Source: Paenibacillus sp. PAMC 26794 (GTDB lineage Bacteria > Bacillota > Bacilli > Paenibacillales > Paenibacillaceae). Taken from it: a stretch of DNA of 64,000 nt. Of this stretch, positions 56,339-64,000 are shown one piece after another. The stretch is taken from the NCBI RefSeq assembly GCF_000316035.1, contig NZ_ANHX01000076.1:1-64000 (forward strand). The letters run 5' to 3'. Under the pieces are notes generated by a model, which had not been told where the DNA came from, made no database searches, and saw only the letters and a program-made list of their open reading frames with translations. Position 1 is the stretch's first letter. Every line of letters begins with the position of its first letter. A program made the translations under genes and the position numbers.

Positions 56339-57871
56339 ATGAAAGGTTTCAGAGGCATACGCCAACCGGGCAAAGACCGGGTACACGAACAATCCGGGGA
56401 ACACCGGACGGCCGAAGACAAAAACAACATGAGCATGTCCACCTTCAGTGTGAATAAGAAGCACGTTCTGGCCTCACGCAAATGGATTATTACAGCAGCA
56501 TGTGGTGTATTCATCGCAGCATCGCTCGGGTTCGCAGGCAAACAATATGTTACTGCAAACACCGTACCGTACTATAAAGTAATGGTTAAAGGTAGCGAGA
56601 TTGGTACCATTGCAGATGAGGCACAATTACAACAACTATTTACAGACAAAACTGAGGAATATCAACATAAATATCCGGATGCAGAGATGGTGCTGAACAC
56701 GGATGGCATTACAACCGAAACGGTAAGAGCGTACAAACCTGAAGTGAACAGTGACGAGACGCTGGACAAACTGGGTGACATGCTGACAGCCTACGCCCAA
56801 GGTGTGGAGCTCAAGGTAGACGGTGAAGTCATTGGTATTGTGAAGGATCAGGCAACAGCTGATGCAATCCTGGAACAAGTGCAGAGCAAATACATATCGG
56901 CATCGGCTGTGCGAAGTTCGCTTAAGACGAAGTCGGTATCGGCTAACTCCTCGAAGAAAGACGAGGGACCAAGCACAACCCTGAAGTCGGTAGGCATCAA
57001 GGAAGATGTAGCGACAGATGTAGTGAAGGCTGATCCAAATAAAATATGGGATGTGTCCGAGGCGGTTAAAGCATTAACCGTTGGTAAAGACGCGCCTGTA
57101 ACTTATGTGGTTCGTGAAGGAGATACAATCTCTTCGATCGCTGCAAAGTATGAAATTACACAAAGCGAAATTCGTAAGCATAATCCGGGCATTAAGGAAA
57201 CGTCGCTTCAAATCGGAGACGAACTGACCTTGACCGTTCCGAAACCAGCGGTAACCGTTAAATCGGTTGAGCAGGTAGTTGAACAGATTGAGATCAAACC
57301 GCAAGTGGAAGTACGCAAAAGTGCTGACCTGAAGGCAGGTACAACAAAAGTCGTGCGCCCAGGACAAAGTGGCTTAAAAAGCATGCAGTACCGTATAACC
57401 AAAGAAAATGGTGAAGTGGTTCAGGAAGAGTGGCTTGGTCAGGAAGTGATCAAGGTCGCCGTTACCGAAGTTGTCCTTAGCGGAACGAAAGTTGTTGGTG
57501 AGGGTACAGGTGAATTTGCTTGGCCGGTATCAAATGCAACGATGAGCAGCAGCTATGGACAACGCTGGGGTCGCCAGCACAAAGGTGTCGATCTGGTAGG
57601 TAACCGCGATGTGAAAGCGTCTGACGAGGGTGTAATTACTTTTGCAGGACAGAAAAGCGGGTATGGTAATGTCATCATTATTAACCACCGTAACGGATAC
57701 GAAACACTGTATGGTCATTTGAACAGCATTGGCGTTAAGGTTGGACAAGTGGTTGAAAAAGGTGAGAGTATCGGCGTTATGGGCAACACAGGTCGTTCGA
57801 CCGGAACACATCTGCATTTTGAGATTATTAAGAATGGAACGGTAGAAAATCCGTTAACGTATTTGAACTAA
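56339..57871 (+). CDS. Cell-wall endopeptidase: LysM, G5 and M23 domains
   Basis: A 510-residue envelope peptidase. A charged N-terminus is followed by a membrane segment (WIITAACGVFIAASLGFA, about residues 50-67). A LysM domain (YVVREGDTISSIAAKYEITQSEIRKHNPGI, about 252-300) and a G5 domain (about 303-385, with VRPGQSGLKSMQYRITKENGEVV) come next. The C-terminal M23 domain has zinc ligands His414 and Asp418 (HKGVD) and His493, plus His491 (THLHFE), so it should be active and cut peptide cross-links. GGAGAG precedes the ATG. A WalR box lies upstream and the walRK operon follows directly downstream, pointing to control by WalRK. Confidence 0.94.
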   Translation: MKGFRGIRQPGKDRVHEQSGEHRTAEDKNNMSMSTFSVNKKHVLASRKWIITAACGVFIAASLGFAGKQYVTANTVPYYKVMVKGSEIGTIADEAQLQQLFTDKTEEYQHKYPDAEMVLNTDGITTETVRAYKPEVNSDETLDKLGDMLTAYAQGVELKVDGEVIGIVKDQATADAILEQVQSKYISASAVRSSLKTKSVSANSSKKDEGPSTTLKSVGIKEDVATDVVKADPNKIWDVSEAVKALTVGKDAPVTYVVREGDTISSIAAKYEITQSEIRKHNPGIKETSLQIGDELTLTVPKPAVTVKSVEQVVEQIEIKPQVEVRKSADLKAGTTKVVRPGQSGLKSMQYRITKENGEVVQEEWLGQEVIKVAVTEVVLSGTKVVGEGTGEFAWPVSNATMSSSYGQRWGRQHKGVDLVGNRDVKASDEGVITFAGQKSGYGNVIIINHRNGYETLYGHLNSIGVKVGQVVEKGESIGVMGNTGRSTGTHLHFEIIKNGTVENPLTYLN

Positions 57872-57888
57872 TATAGAGCTTAAGGAGA

Positions 57889-57921
57889 GCAAGGTTGGCT
57901 ATAATGCTGGCCTTGTTTTTT
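57889..57921 (+). terminator. M23 gene terminator
   Basis: GCAAGGTTGGC pairs with GCTGGCCTTG (internal mismatch), followed by six T residues, 17 bp after the stop codon. Confidence 0.85.
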
Positions 57922-58118
57922 GCTGCTGTAAAAAATTTTCAGATGAAAGACCTTTCAAGCCTCTGATCGGGATGTGACGGTGCTTCAGGTATGTTAAACT
58001 AGAGAGTATAAACAACAAACTAGAGAAACAAATCAAGCAGGCTTGGTACAAGCTAAACATAGAAGAGAGATATAAACGCTAACGCGGATTAAGCTGGATA
58101 TAGGGGTGAACTTAGCCG

Positions 58119-58841
58119 ATGCAGGGGAAGATTTTGGTGGTGGACGATGAACAGCCCATCGCGGACATTCTGAAGTTTAATTTGGAAAAAGAGGGGTACG
58201 AGGTCATCTGTGCATTTGATGGCATTCGTGCGGTTGAACTGGCGTTATCCGAGAAACCCGATCTGATGCTGCTGGATCTGATGCTCCCGGGCAAGGACGG
58301 TATGGATGTATGTCGTGAGGTGCGTGCTCATCTGGAGATGCCGATCATTATGCTTACCGCCAAGGATGGCGAGATCGACAAGGTGCTCGGATTGGAATTG
58401 GGTGCGGATGATTACGTGACGAAGCCATTCAGTACGCGTGAGCTGCTTGCACGGGTGAAGGCACAGATGCGCAGAAGGCAAAAGCTTGCGATTACGGCAG
58501 AAGCGCACGAAGACGAAGAGAAGCAGGTCATGCGTCTGTTTGATTTGGCTTTTGATATGGACATGTATACAGCTTATAAAGGCGGGGAACCTCTCGATCT
58601 GACTCACCGTGAGTACGAACTTCTCTATTATATGGCGAAGCATTCCGGCAAGGTTATGACACGGGAACATCTGCTGCAAGCGGTGTGGGGATATGAATAT
58701 TTCGGCGATGTACGTACCGTGGATGTTACGATTCGTCGTCTGCGTGAGAAGATTGAGGAGAATCCGAGCAAACCGGAAACGATTCTGACACGCCGCGGGC
58801 TCGGTTATCTCGTGCGCAGTGCCAAAAGCGTGGGGATATAA
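58119..58841 (+). CDS. walR: Response regulator WalR (YycF)
   Basis: OmpR-family regulator of cell-wall metabolism, essential in many Firmicutes. It has 240 residues. The receiver domain carries the acidic pair DD at 9-10, phosphorylated Asp53 (LLDLMLPG), Thr in LTAKDG and Lys in [10 protein letters not shown]. The winged helix has [54 protein letters not shown], typical of WalR. GGGGTGAA lies before the ATG. It is the first gene of walRKHIJ. Confidence 0.97.
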   Translation: MQGKILVVDDEQPIADILKFNLEKEGYEVICAFDGIRAVELALSEKPDLMLLDLMLPGKDGMDVCREVRAHLEMPIIMLTAKDGEIDKVLGLELGADDYVTKPFSTRELLARVKAQMRRRQKLAITAEAHEDEEKQVMRLFDLAFDMDMYTAYKGGEPLDLTHREYELLYYMAKHSGKVMTREHLLQAVWGYEYFGDVRTVDVTIRRLREKIEENPSKPETILTRRGLGYLVRSAKSVGI

Positions 58842-60691
58842 TGGGCCGATTCGCGCGATTCTCGTTCTTCCGAACGATTCAGGCGAAATTGATCATTATC
58901 TATGTACTGCTGATTCTGATTGCGATGCAATTAATCGGCGTTTATTTTGTGAGCGCGATGAAGAACTCGCTTACGAGCAACTTTACGGAAGATCTACAAG
59001 CTCGTGCGGAGATGCTGTCGGTTCTCGTGGGGGAGACGATGGCGGGTGGAGAAGCAGAGGCGGGCGAGGACAAAACGGAAAATCTGCGTGTGCTGGTAAA
59101 CAACCTGTTCAACATTAACGGTGCCGAGATTCAGGTGTTGGATGCTAGCGGCAAAGTACTGACGACCTCGCTAAGTTCACATTCGGATTATGTCGGGCGC
59201 AAAAATACCCAAACCGTTGTCAGCCGTGCGCTGCAAGGCATTCGGGACAATGAGGAATATATCGTGGACGAGGATAATGTTCGCAAAAAGGTCGTCGCCA
59301 AGCCGGTGCTGTCCGGCGGCAAGATCATTGGTGCGGTCTACATCGCGGCATCCATGAACGAGCTGTATTCCACGATGGAGGGAATCAACAAAATCTTTAT
59401 CTCCGGCATTTTGATTGCCTTGGTGCTAACGGCGGTACTTGGCGTGATCTTGTCCCATACGATAACGCAGCCGATTAAGGAAGTGACTCGGAGAGCGACA
59501 GCGGTCGCAGAAGGTAACTTCGATCAGCAGACACCTGTATTTGGCACGGATGAGATTGGTCAGCTCAGTCGGGCTTTTAACTATATGACCAGTAGGCTTC
59601 GGGACGCACTTTCACTGAATGAAGAGGAGAAGGAGAAGTTGACTTCCATTCTGACGAATATGAGTGATGGTGTGGTGGCTACGGATGAGTACGGTAAAGT
59701 CATTCTCGTAAACCGTCGTGCCAGCAGCATTCTGGGTATGCATCCTGCAGATATTGAAGGAAGACACTTCGCTATATTACTCGGTATTGATCCGGAGGAT
59801 GCGGAAGCTCTCGCGAGTGGTTTCACAGGTTCAACGTTGTTGCAGATTGCACCCGCAGGACAAGAAGAACCTGTGGTCATTCGGATGACGTTCACACCAG
59901 TTCATCGACGTGAACGGGGGATCACGGGAACGATTGCCGTACTTCAGGATGTTACGGAGCAGGAAGAGCTTGAGGCATCCCGGCGTGAATTCGTAGCCAA
60001 TGTATCCCATGAACTGCGTACACCACTGACCACGATCAAGAGTTACGCGGAAGCACTGGATGACGGTGCACTGGAAGATCCGCAGCTTGCCGGTCGTTTC
60101 GTGGGTGTTATTCAGAACGAGACGGAGCGAATGATACGACTGGTTACGGATCTGCTGCATTTATCGCGGCTTGATTCCAAAGAGGCCATGCTACGTAAAC
60201 AGCCAACCGACATTCTGGAAATGCTGGAGGAAGTGACGGATCGATTCTCGTTCCAGATGCATCAGAAGGATATTCAGCCTGTGCTGTCTGTAGAGAATGA
60301 TATTCCGGCTGTTCCACTGGATCGTGACCAGATTGATCAGGTCCTGGATAATGTCGTGTCCAATGCGCTGAAATATACATTGGAAGGCGGCACCATTACG
60401 ATTGCGGCTAGACGCAGTGATGAACATGCACTTGCCATCTCGGTATCGGATACCGGAATGGGTATCCCACAGCGCGATCTGGATCGCATTTTTGAGCGGT
60501 TTTATCGGGTTGACAAGGCTCGTTCCCGCAGTATGGGAGGCACAGGGCTAGGACTGTCCATTGCCCGGGAAATTGTGAAGGCACATGATGGCAGCATCTC
60601 TCTGGAGTCTGAGGTAGATGTGGGCACGACAGTAACGTTCACACTGCCGATGCGTGAGAAAGGGGGTGAGCACCGTGAAGGAACGGATTAA
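58841..60691 (+). CDS. walK: Sensor histidine kinase WalK (YycG)
   Basis: Membrane kinase that pairs with WalR, 616 residues. Two helices (KLIIIYVLLILIAMQLIGVYFV and FISGILIALVLTAVLGVIL) flank an extracellular PAS-like domain (residues ~35-180). A HAMP domain, a cytoplasmic PAS domain (about 265-375) and the HisKA domain follow (SHELRTPLTTIKSY, phosphorylated His390). The HATPase_c domain has DNVVSNALKYT, DTGMGIP and GGTGLGLSIA. Its ATG overlaps the last base of the walR stop codon. Confidence 0.97.
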   Translation: MGRFARFSFFRTIQAKLIIIYVLLILIAMQLIGVYFVSAMKNSLTSNFTEDLQARAEMLSVLVGETMAGGEAEAGEDKTENLRVLVNNLFNINGAEIQVLDASGKVLTTSLSSHSDYVGRKNTQTVVSRALQGIRDNEEYIVDEDNVRKKVVAKPVLSGGKIIGAVYIAASMNELYSTMEGINKIFISGILIALVLTAVLGVILSHTITQPIKEVTRRATAVAEGNFDQQTPVFGTDEIGQLSRAFNYMTSRLRDALSLNEEEKEKLTSILTNMSDGVVATDEYGKVILVNRRASSILGMHPADIEGRHFAILLGIDPEDAEALASGFTGSTLLQIAPAGQEEPVVIRMTFTPVHRRERGITGTIAVLQDVTEQEELEASRREFVANVSHELRTPLTTIKSYAEALDDGALEDPQLAGRFVGVIQNETERMIRLVTDLLHLSRLDSKEAMLRKQPTDILEMLEEVTDRFSFQMHQKDIQPVLSVENDIPAVPLDRDQIDQVLDNVVSNALKYTLEGGTITIAARRSDEHALAISVSDTGMGIPQRDLDRIFERFYRVDKARSRSMGGTGLGLSIAREIVKAHDGSISLESEVDVGTTVTFTLPMREKGGEHREGTD

Positions 60692-61955
60692 ATCCTTGGT
60701 GCTTGCTACTCTCGTCGTTGCCAGTCTGGTACAGAGTTATTTCCTGATCTACCGTTTGCCCGGAGGCGGGGATTCCATCGTGACGTCAGAGACGAACTAT
60801 GTGAAGACGGAAAATATGGGTCAGGAACGCAATATTGAAGAATTGATCTTCCCCGATCAGATGATTATTCATTTGGGCGAGGATAAACATACGGTGTTTT
60901 ACCCTGGCAATACGTTCTATCAGTTGATCTATTCACGGTTACAGGGGCGGGCGTTCGCTGATTTTCAGCGCCGCAGTGTGCAATCGGTGAACTGGGATCA
61001 GGTTCGTAAGGAGAATCCTGGGTTTGAGCTATCGTTCAAAGAGGGTATTCCCGTAGCATTGTTACAGCGGGTGATGAGGCTCGGGACGGATTCCTTATTC
61101 CAAGGGGAGACGATTAACCGAATCTCGATCTATACGTCCAAAAATGAAACGAAGGCCCACGCGCTGTTCTTCAGCGCCAAGGGAGACGTGGTATACGAAG
61201 CAACGCAGGCGGACCTGACAGTACAAGACGTGCAGCAGCATGTTGACTTTGGTACGAACTGGACGCCATATACCTTGATGGATGGTGGGTATTATATCCC
61301 GGCGGAAGCTCTGGAGACGATTGAGGCGGATGTGCCAACAGGACAGTTCACTGTGGAGCAGATGCAGCGCAGTCTGTTCTTCGATCCAAGCATGACCCGG
61401 AACATACGGGAAAAAGATGGGTCGGAGATTTACACGGATAGTAAACGTAGTCTGCAGGTAAAACAGGAACAGCGCTGGATCAGTTACACCGATCCGGCGG
61501 CACCGCCTGCGGGACAGATTGATCCTGCCAAGGATGCGTTGTCTGCAGTTGATTTTGTGAATCAGCATGGTGGCTGGAAAGGCAGGTCGCGCATGATGCT
61601 GGAGACCGCCGACAGCAAGACAAAGCTTGAATTCCAGCAGTACTACGGCAGCTATCCGATTATGGATTCCATGCAATTCCGCTTCGGCACGATTAGCATG
61701 GAGATGCAGCAGGAGACGGTATCCAGTTATGAACGATCACTGGAATACCTGAACGAAGGTGCAGAGACGAAGAAATCGGTAAAGTTGCCTGGCGGAGAAA
61801 AGCTGAAGGCTCTTATTAAAAAGGTCGCAGGTGAGAATCGCCAGGTCGTGGACGTGTACCCGGCATATCGTCCTTCTTCGATTGAGGACGGACTGAAGCT
61901 GATCCCGGTATGGGTGATCCGCTTTGGCAATGGTGAGGAAACTACCGTATCTTGA
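60675..61955 (+). CDS. walH: Regulatory protein WalH (YycH)
   Basis: Membrane-anchored, extracytoplasmic modulator of WalK, 426 residues. The start is GTG at 60675 with AAAGGGGGTG upstream, overlapping the walK end by 17 bp; GTG 60654 and 60666 are less likely. One N-terminal helix (IKSLVLATLVVASLVQSYFLIYRL) is followed by the YycH domain (GGGDSIVTSETNY; IEELIFPDQMIIHLGEDKHTVFYP). Homologues bind WalI and WalK in the membrane. Confidence 0.92.
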   Translation: MKERIKSLVLATLVVASLVQSYFLIYRLPGGGDSIVTSETNYVKTENMGQERNIEELIFPDQMIIHLGEDKHTVFYPGNTFYQLIYSRLQGRAFADFQRRSVQSVNWDQVRKENPGFELSFKEGIPVALLQRVMRLGTDSLFQGETINRISIYTSKNETKAHALFFSAKGDVVYEATQADLTVQDVQQHVDFGTNWTPYTLMDGGYYIPAEALETIEADVPTGQFTVEQMQRSLFFDPSMTRNIREKDGSEIYTDSKRSLQVKQEQRWISYTDPAAPPAGQIDPAKDALSAVDFVNQHGGWKGRSRMMLETADSKTKLEFQQYYGSYPIMDSMQFRFGTISMEMQQETVSSYERSLEYLNEGAETKKSVKLPGGEKLKALIKKVAGENRQVVDVYPAYRPSSIEDGLKLIPVWVIRFGNGEETTVS

Positions 61956-62080
61956 TAGGTTATAGTCTTTGAACCAAAGAGTAGCTGTACTTTATCACTA
62001 CGCGTGCAGAATAACCTTCCGGTCTATAGATGTAACTGCCCAAGTGGGATGATAGGTTCCCATGAGCAGCGGGCTAACGG

Positions 62081-62275
62081 CTAACGAATCTGACATGCCT
62101 TAAATGCCGAATTAGCCTAGAGTGCAAAATCTAACGAACCTCAGCGACGTTATTCCGGCAGAAAACGGGTAAAAATCGATAGAAAGCCTATAAATGATTG
62201 AAATAACTTCTCTCAGATTCGTTAGATTACAAACTTGCGGAAAATGGAGCAAATAAGACGTGTGGAGTTCGTTAG
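62081..62275. repeat. Four-unit palindromic repeat between walH and walI
   Basis: The unit CTAACGAA-N11-TTA(TT) occurs four times: plus strand at 62081 and 62131, minus strand reading from 62275 and 62225. Each pair is offset by exactly 50 bp and the two pairs face each other. The spacer is 11 nt in all four. This 195-bp element fills most of the 403-bp walH-walI gap. No transposase or open frame is inside. It resembles a small interspersed repeat element. Confidence 0.8.
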
Positions 62276-62358
62276 CGAGCAGGCTAACGTGGATAGAGAT
62301 CAATTTTCCAAGAGTGTTTGAAAGTATTTTAGACAGTTAAGTGAGAGAGGTGAAAGTT

Positions 62359-63102
62359 TTGGATTGGGGACGGGCGAAAAATGTGTTGATCTATGCCTTT
62401 CTGCTGCTCAATCTGGTGCTGGGATACCAGATCTGGATGGATGCGCGAGAGACGGCCGGAGCCAATCTGGACTTCACCTCACTGGCAGATAATACACAGC
62501 AGGCGATGGAAGAGAAGGGCATTCAGGTGCTGGCTCCGATTCCGAATGAAACGCCAAAGCTGCCGAAGTTGTCGTATGAGTTCATTGAAGAGGACAAGGC
62601 TGGCGTAGATATGGAGCTGGAACAGCCTGTAGATAGCAAGTTGATCTTCTCGCAGAGTGAATTGGAAGATGCATTGCAGCGTGAGATTCCACAGATCGGG
62701 ACATACCGGCTGGATCAGCTGATGGCCGAGGATGGGGCTTTTGTGCTTCACCCACTCGTGGATGGCAAATGGCCGCTCTTCAATGTGAGTCTGGAGCTAT
62801 TCTACAGCGACCAGAAAATAACGGGTTACCGTCAAACTCCAGTGCGGATTACGACCGCAGAGGAGAGCGATCAGCAGGTGCTTCCGGCGTCGAAGGCGCT
62901 GGGAACGCTGATCGAGAACTTTTTGCCAAATGATGCAATTGTCAAAGATATTCAGCTGGGCTATTACGGCCAGTTGTTCAATTCAGATATACAGGTAGCG
63001 ATGCCGGCATGGCGGTTCGTGCTAGAAAGTGGCGAAGTGTTGTACGTGCAGGGCATCAGTGGGGATGTATTCAGTCCCAAGACAGACAAACCAGGGGAGT
63101 AA
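62359..63102 (+). CDS. walI: Regulatory protein WalI (YycI)
   Basis: Membrane-anchored partner of WalH, 247 residues. The start is TTG at 62359, with GAGAGGTG 6 nt upstream and the typical N-terminus LDWGRAKNVLIYAFLLLNLVLGYQIW (one helix); GTG at 62341 is also in frame. The extracytoplasmic YycI domain follows. In relatives it directly abuts or overlaps walH. Here a repeat element lies between them. Confidence 0.9.
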   Translation: MDWGRAKNVLIYAFLLLNLVLGYQIWMDARETAGANLDFTSLADNTQQAMEEKGIQVLAPIPNETPKLPKLSYEFIEEDKAGVDMELEQPVDSKLIFSQSELEDALQREIPQIGTYRLDQLMAEDGAFVLHPLVDGKWPLFNVSLELFYSDQKITGYRQTPVRITTAEESDQQVLPASKALGTLIENFLPNDAIVKDIQLGYYGQLFNSDIQVAMPAWRFVLESGEVLYVQGISGDVFSPKTDKPGE

Positions 63103-63108
63103 TGCGTT

Positions 63109-63915
63109 ATGGGGATATATTTTACCGTGTTATCCAGCGGTTCGACAGGTAATGCCACAGTCATACAGCATGGGGGCACCTCTCTCATGATTGACGCGGG
63201 TCTTAGTGCGAAGCGATTGGATGCACTGTTTCAGGAAAGGGAGATTTCTGGGGCAGAACTGGACGGGATTCTGGTTACACATGAACATTCCGATCACATT
63301 AAAGGACTAGGCGCGATGTCTCGGAAATATAATTTACCAATCTACGCGAATCTGAATACGTGGGCGGCACTGGAGAAGTCGGTTGGGGCGATTCCAGAGG
63401 AAAACCGGAGGGTATTTGAGACGGGTGAAAAGCATGATTTTGGGTCACTGCGCGTGGAATCCTTCGGGATCTCGCATGATGCGGCTGAGCCGGTAGGGTA
63501 CACATTCGATGATGGTACGGAGAAGCTGTCTGTTGCAACAGATCTCGGGTACATGAGCGACAAGGTTCGCGATGCGATCTCCGATTCTGACGTGCTGGTG
63601 CTGGAGGCGAATCATGATGTCGAATTGCTGCGTATGGGGCGTTATCCGTGGAACACCAAGCGCCGGATTTTGAGCGACATTGGGCATTTGTCGAACGAAG
63701 CGGCAGGGGCAGCGCTTAGTGAACTGATGAACGGACGCATCAAGCGCACGTATCTGGCACATCTTAGCCGAGATCATAATATGATGGACTTGGCGAAAAT
63801 GACCGTGCGCGACGCGATGGAGAGCCGTGGTTGCTTTTATCAGGATCATGAGTTCAAGCTCTGTGATACGTATTACGACCGTCCTACGCCATGGGATAGG
63901 GTGGGTGAGCCATAA
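63109..63915 (+). CDS. walJ: Metallo-beta-lactamase fold protein WalJ (YycJ)
   Basis: A 268-residue MBL-fold hydrolase. The metal motif is THEHSDHIKGL, with further ligands in SFGISHDAAEPVGY (His), VLEANHDVELL and LAHLSRDHN. The N-terminus IYFTVLSSGSTGNATVIQHGG is typical. It belongs to the wal operon, and homologues have been tied to DNA repair or replication-division coordination and may act as a nuclease. Its 3' end overlaps a convergent gene by 32 bp. Confidence 0.93.
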   Translation: MGIYFTVLSSGSTGNATVIQHGGTSLMIDAGLSAKRLDALFQEREISGAELDGILVTHEHSDHIKGLGAMSRKYNLPIYANLNTWAALEKSVGAIPEENRRVFETGEKHDFGSLRVESFGISHDAAEPVGYTFDDGTEKLSVATDLGYMSDKVRDAISDSDVLVLEANHDVELLRMGRYPWNTKRRILSDIGHLSNEAAGAALSELMNGRIKRTYLAHLSRDHNMMDLAKMTVRDAMESRGCFYQDHEFKLCDTYYDRPTPWDRVGEP

Positions 63916-64000
63916 AGCTGTCCAGTTCGGCGGCTTTGCGCTCGACTTCCTCGCGGGTCAGGATGCCTTTATCAATAAGCAGTTCAATGATGGTGCTGAG
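63884..64000 (-). CDS. Partial unidentified protein (3' end only)
   Basis: A minus-strand frame is open from the window edge to TAG at 63884-63886. It encodes the last 38 residues, LSTIIELLIDKGILTREE...MAHPPYPMA, with normal-looking composition and a helical, charged pattern. The gene runs off the right edge, so start, length and family are unknown. It overlaps the end of walJ by 32 bp in convergent orientation. Confidence 0.6.
   Translation of the reverse strand, partial: LSTIIELLIDKGILTREEVERKAAELDSFMAHPPYPMA

Overview
The window looks like the replication-origin region of a Paenibacillus-type spore-forming Firmicute (genus inferred from gene content and order, not from a database search). 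Supporting signs are the dnaA/dnaN/recF/remB/gyrB/gyrA cluster, rpmH-rnpA-spoIIIJ-jag-mnmE-mnmG-rsmG-noc-parA-parB, rpsF-ssb-rpsR, gdpP-rplI-dnaB-purA and the complete walRKHIJ operon, all in the order known from Bacillus relatives. YheC/D-type spore-coat, YyaC, Noc and SpoIIIJ genes point to a sporulating bacterium, and an S-layer-anchored peptidase and an HD-GYP protein beside gyrA fit Paenibacillus.

Layout. 0.3-12.1 kb, minus strand: HD-GYP protein, gyrA, (plus-strand YheC/D protein), gyrB, remB, recF, rlbA, dnaN, dnaA. The unwinding part of oriC lies between dnaA and dnaN (DnaA box plus six DnaA-trios at 10629-10667). A DnaA-box cluster and two Spo0A-type boxes lie upstream of dnaA (12134-12517). 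12.9-16.2 kb, minus strand: a gluconate locus (gntR, gntP with an internal deletion, gntK) with two GntR operators. It sits between dnaA and rpmH and splits the origin, because further DnaA boxes appear only beyond it (16404-16518). 16.7-26.8 kb, plus strand: rpmH to parB, with a perfect parS embedded in the rsmG terminator and a one-mismatch parS inside parB. 26.9-33.0 kb: cysteine desulfurase, DUF4446, YyaC, DUF3343, MscS, DUF951, tRNA-Ser(CGA), YjzC, rpsF-ssb-rpsR.

33.2-47.7 kb is an accessory block inside the conserved gene order: a CwlK-like peptidase, a long AT-rich gap, a five-gene oligopeptide ABC transporter, a DacF-like protein whose catalytic serine is replaced by glycine, an SLH-S9 peptidase, an MFS exporter with an operator over its promoter, an LCP ligase and a CBS protein. 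47.9-54.7 kb returns to the core: MazG-like, DUF2232, gdpP, rplI, dnaB, and purA behind a PurBox pair. 54.9-57.9 kb holds a low-complexity envelope protein, a methyltransferase remnant, and an M23 endopeptidase with a perfect WalR box upstream. 58.1-63.9 kb is walR-walK-walH-walI-walJ. A 195-bp palindromic repeat made of four phased units separates walH from walI. The 3' end of a minus-strand gene leaves the right edge.

Most genes point away from the origin. Exceptions are the YheC/D gene, the gnt genes, yyaC, yjzC and the last partial gene. The strongest non-routine observations are the origin interrupted by the gnt locus, the gntP deletion, the four-unit repeat in the wal operon, the serine-less DacF-like protein and the WalR box upstream of the M23 peptidase. 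I see no CRISPR array, prophage, intact insertion sequence or rRNA gene, and nothing that amounts to a wholly new multi-gene system.
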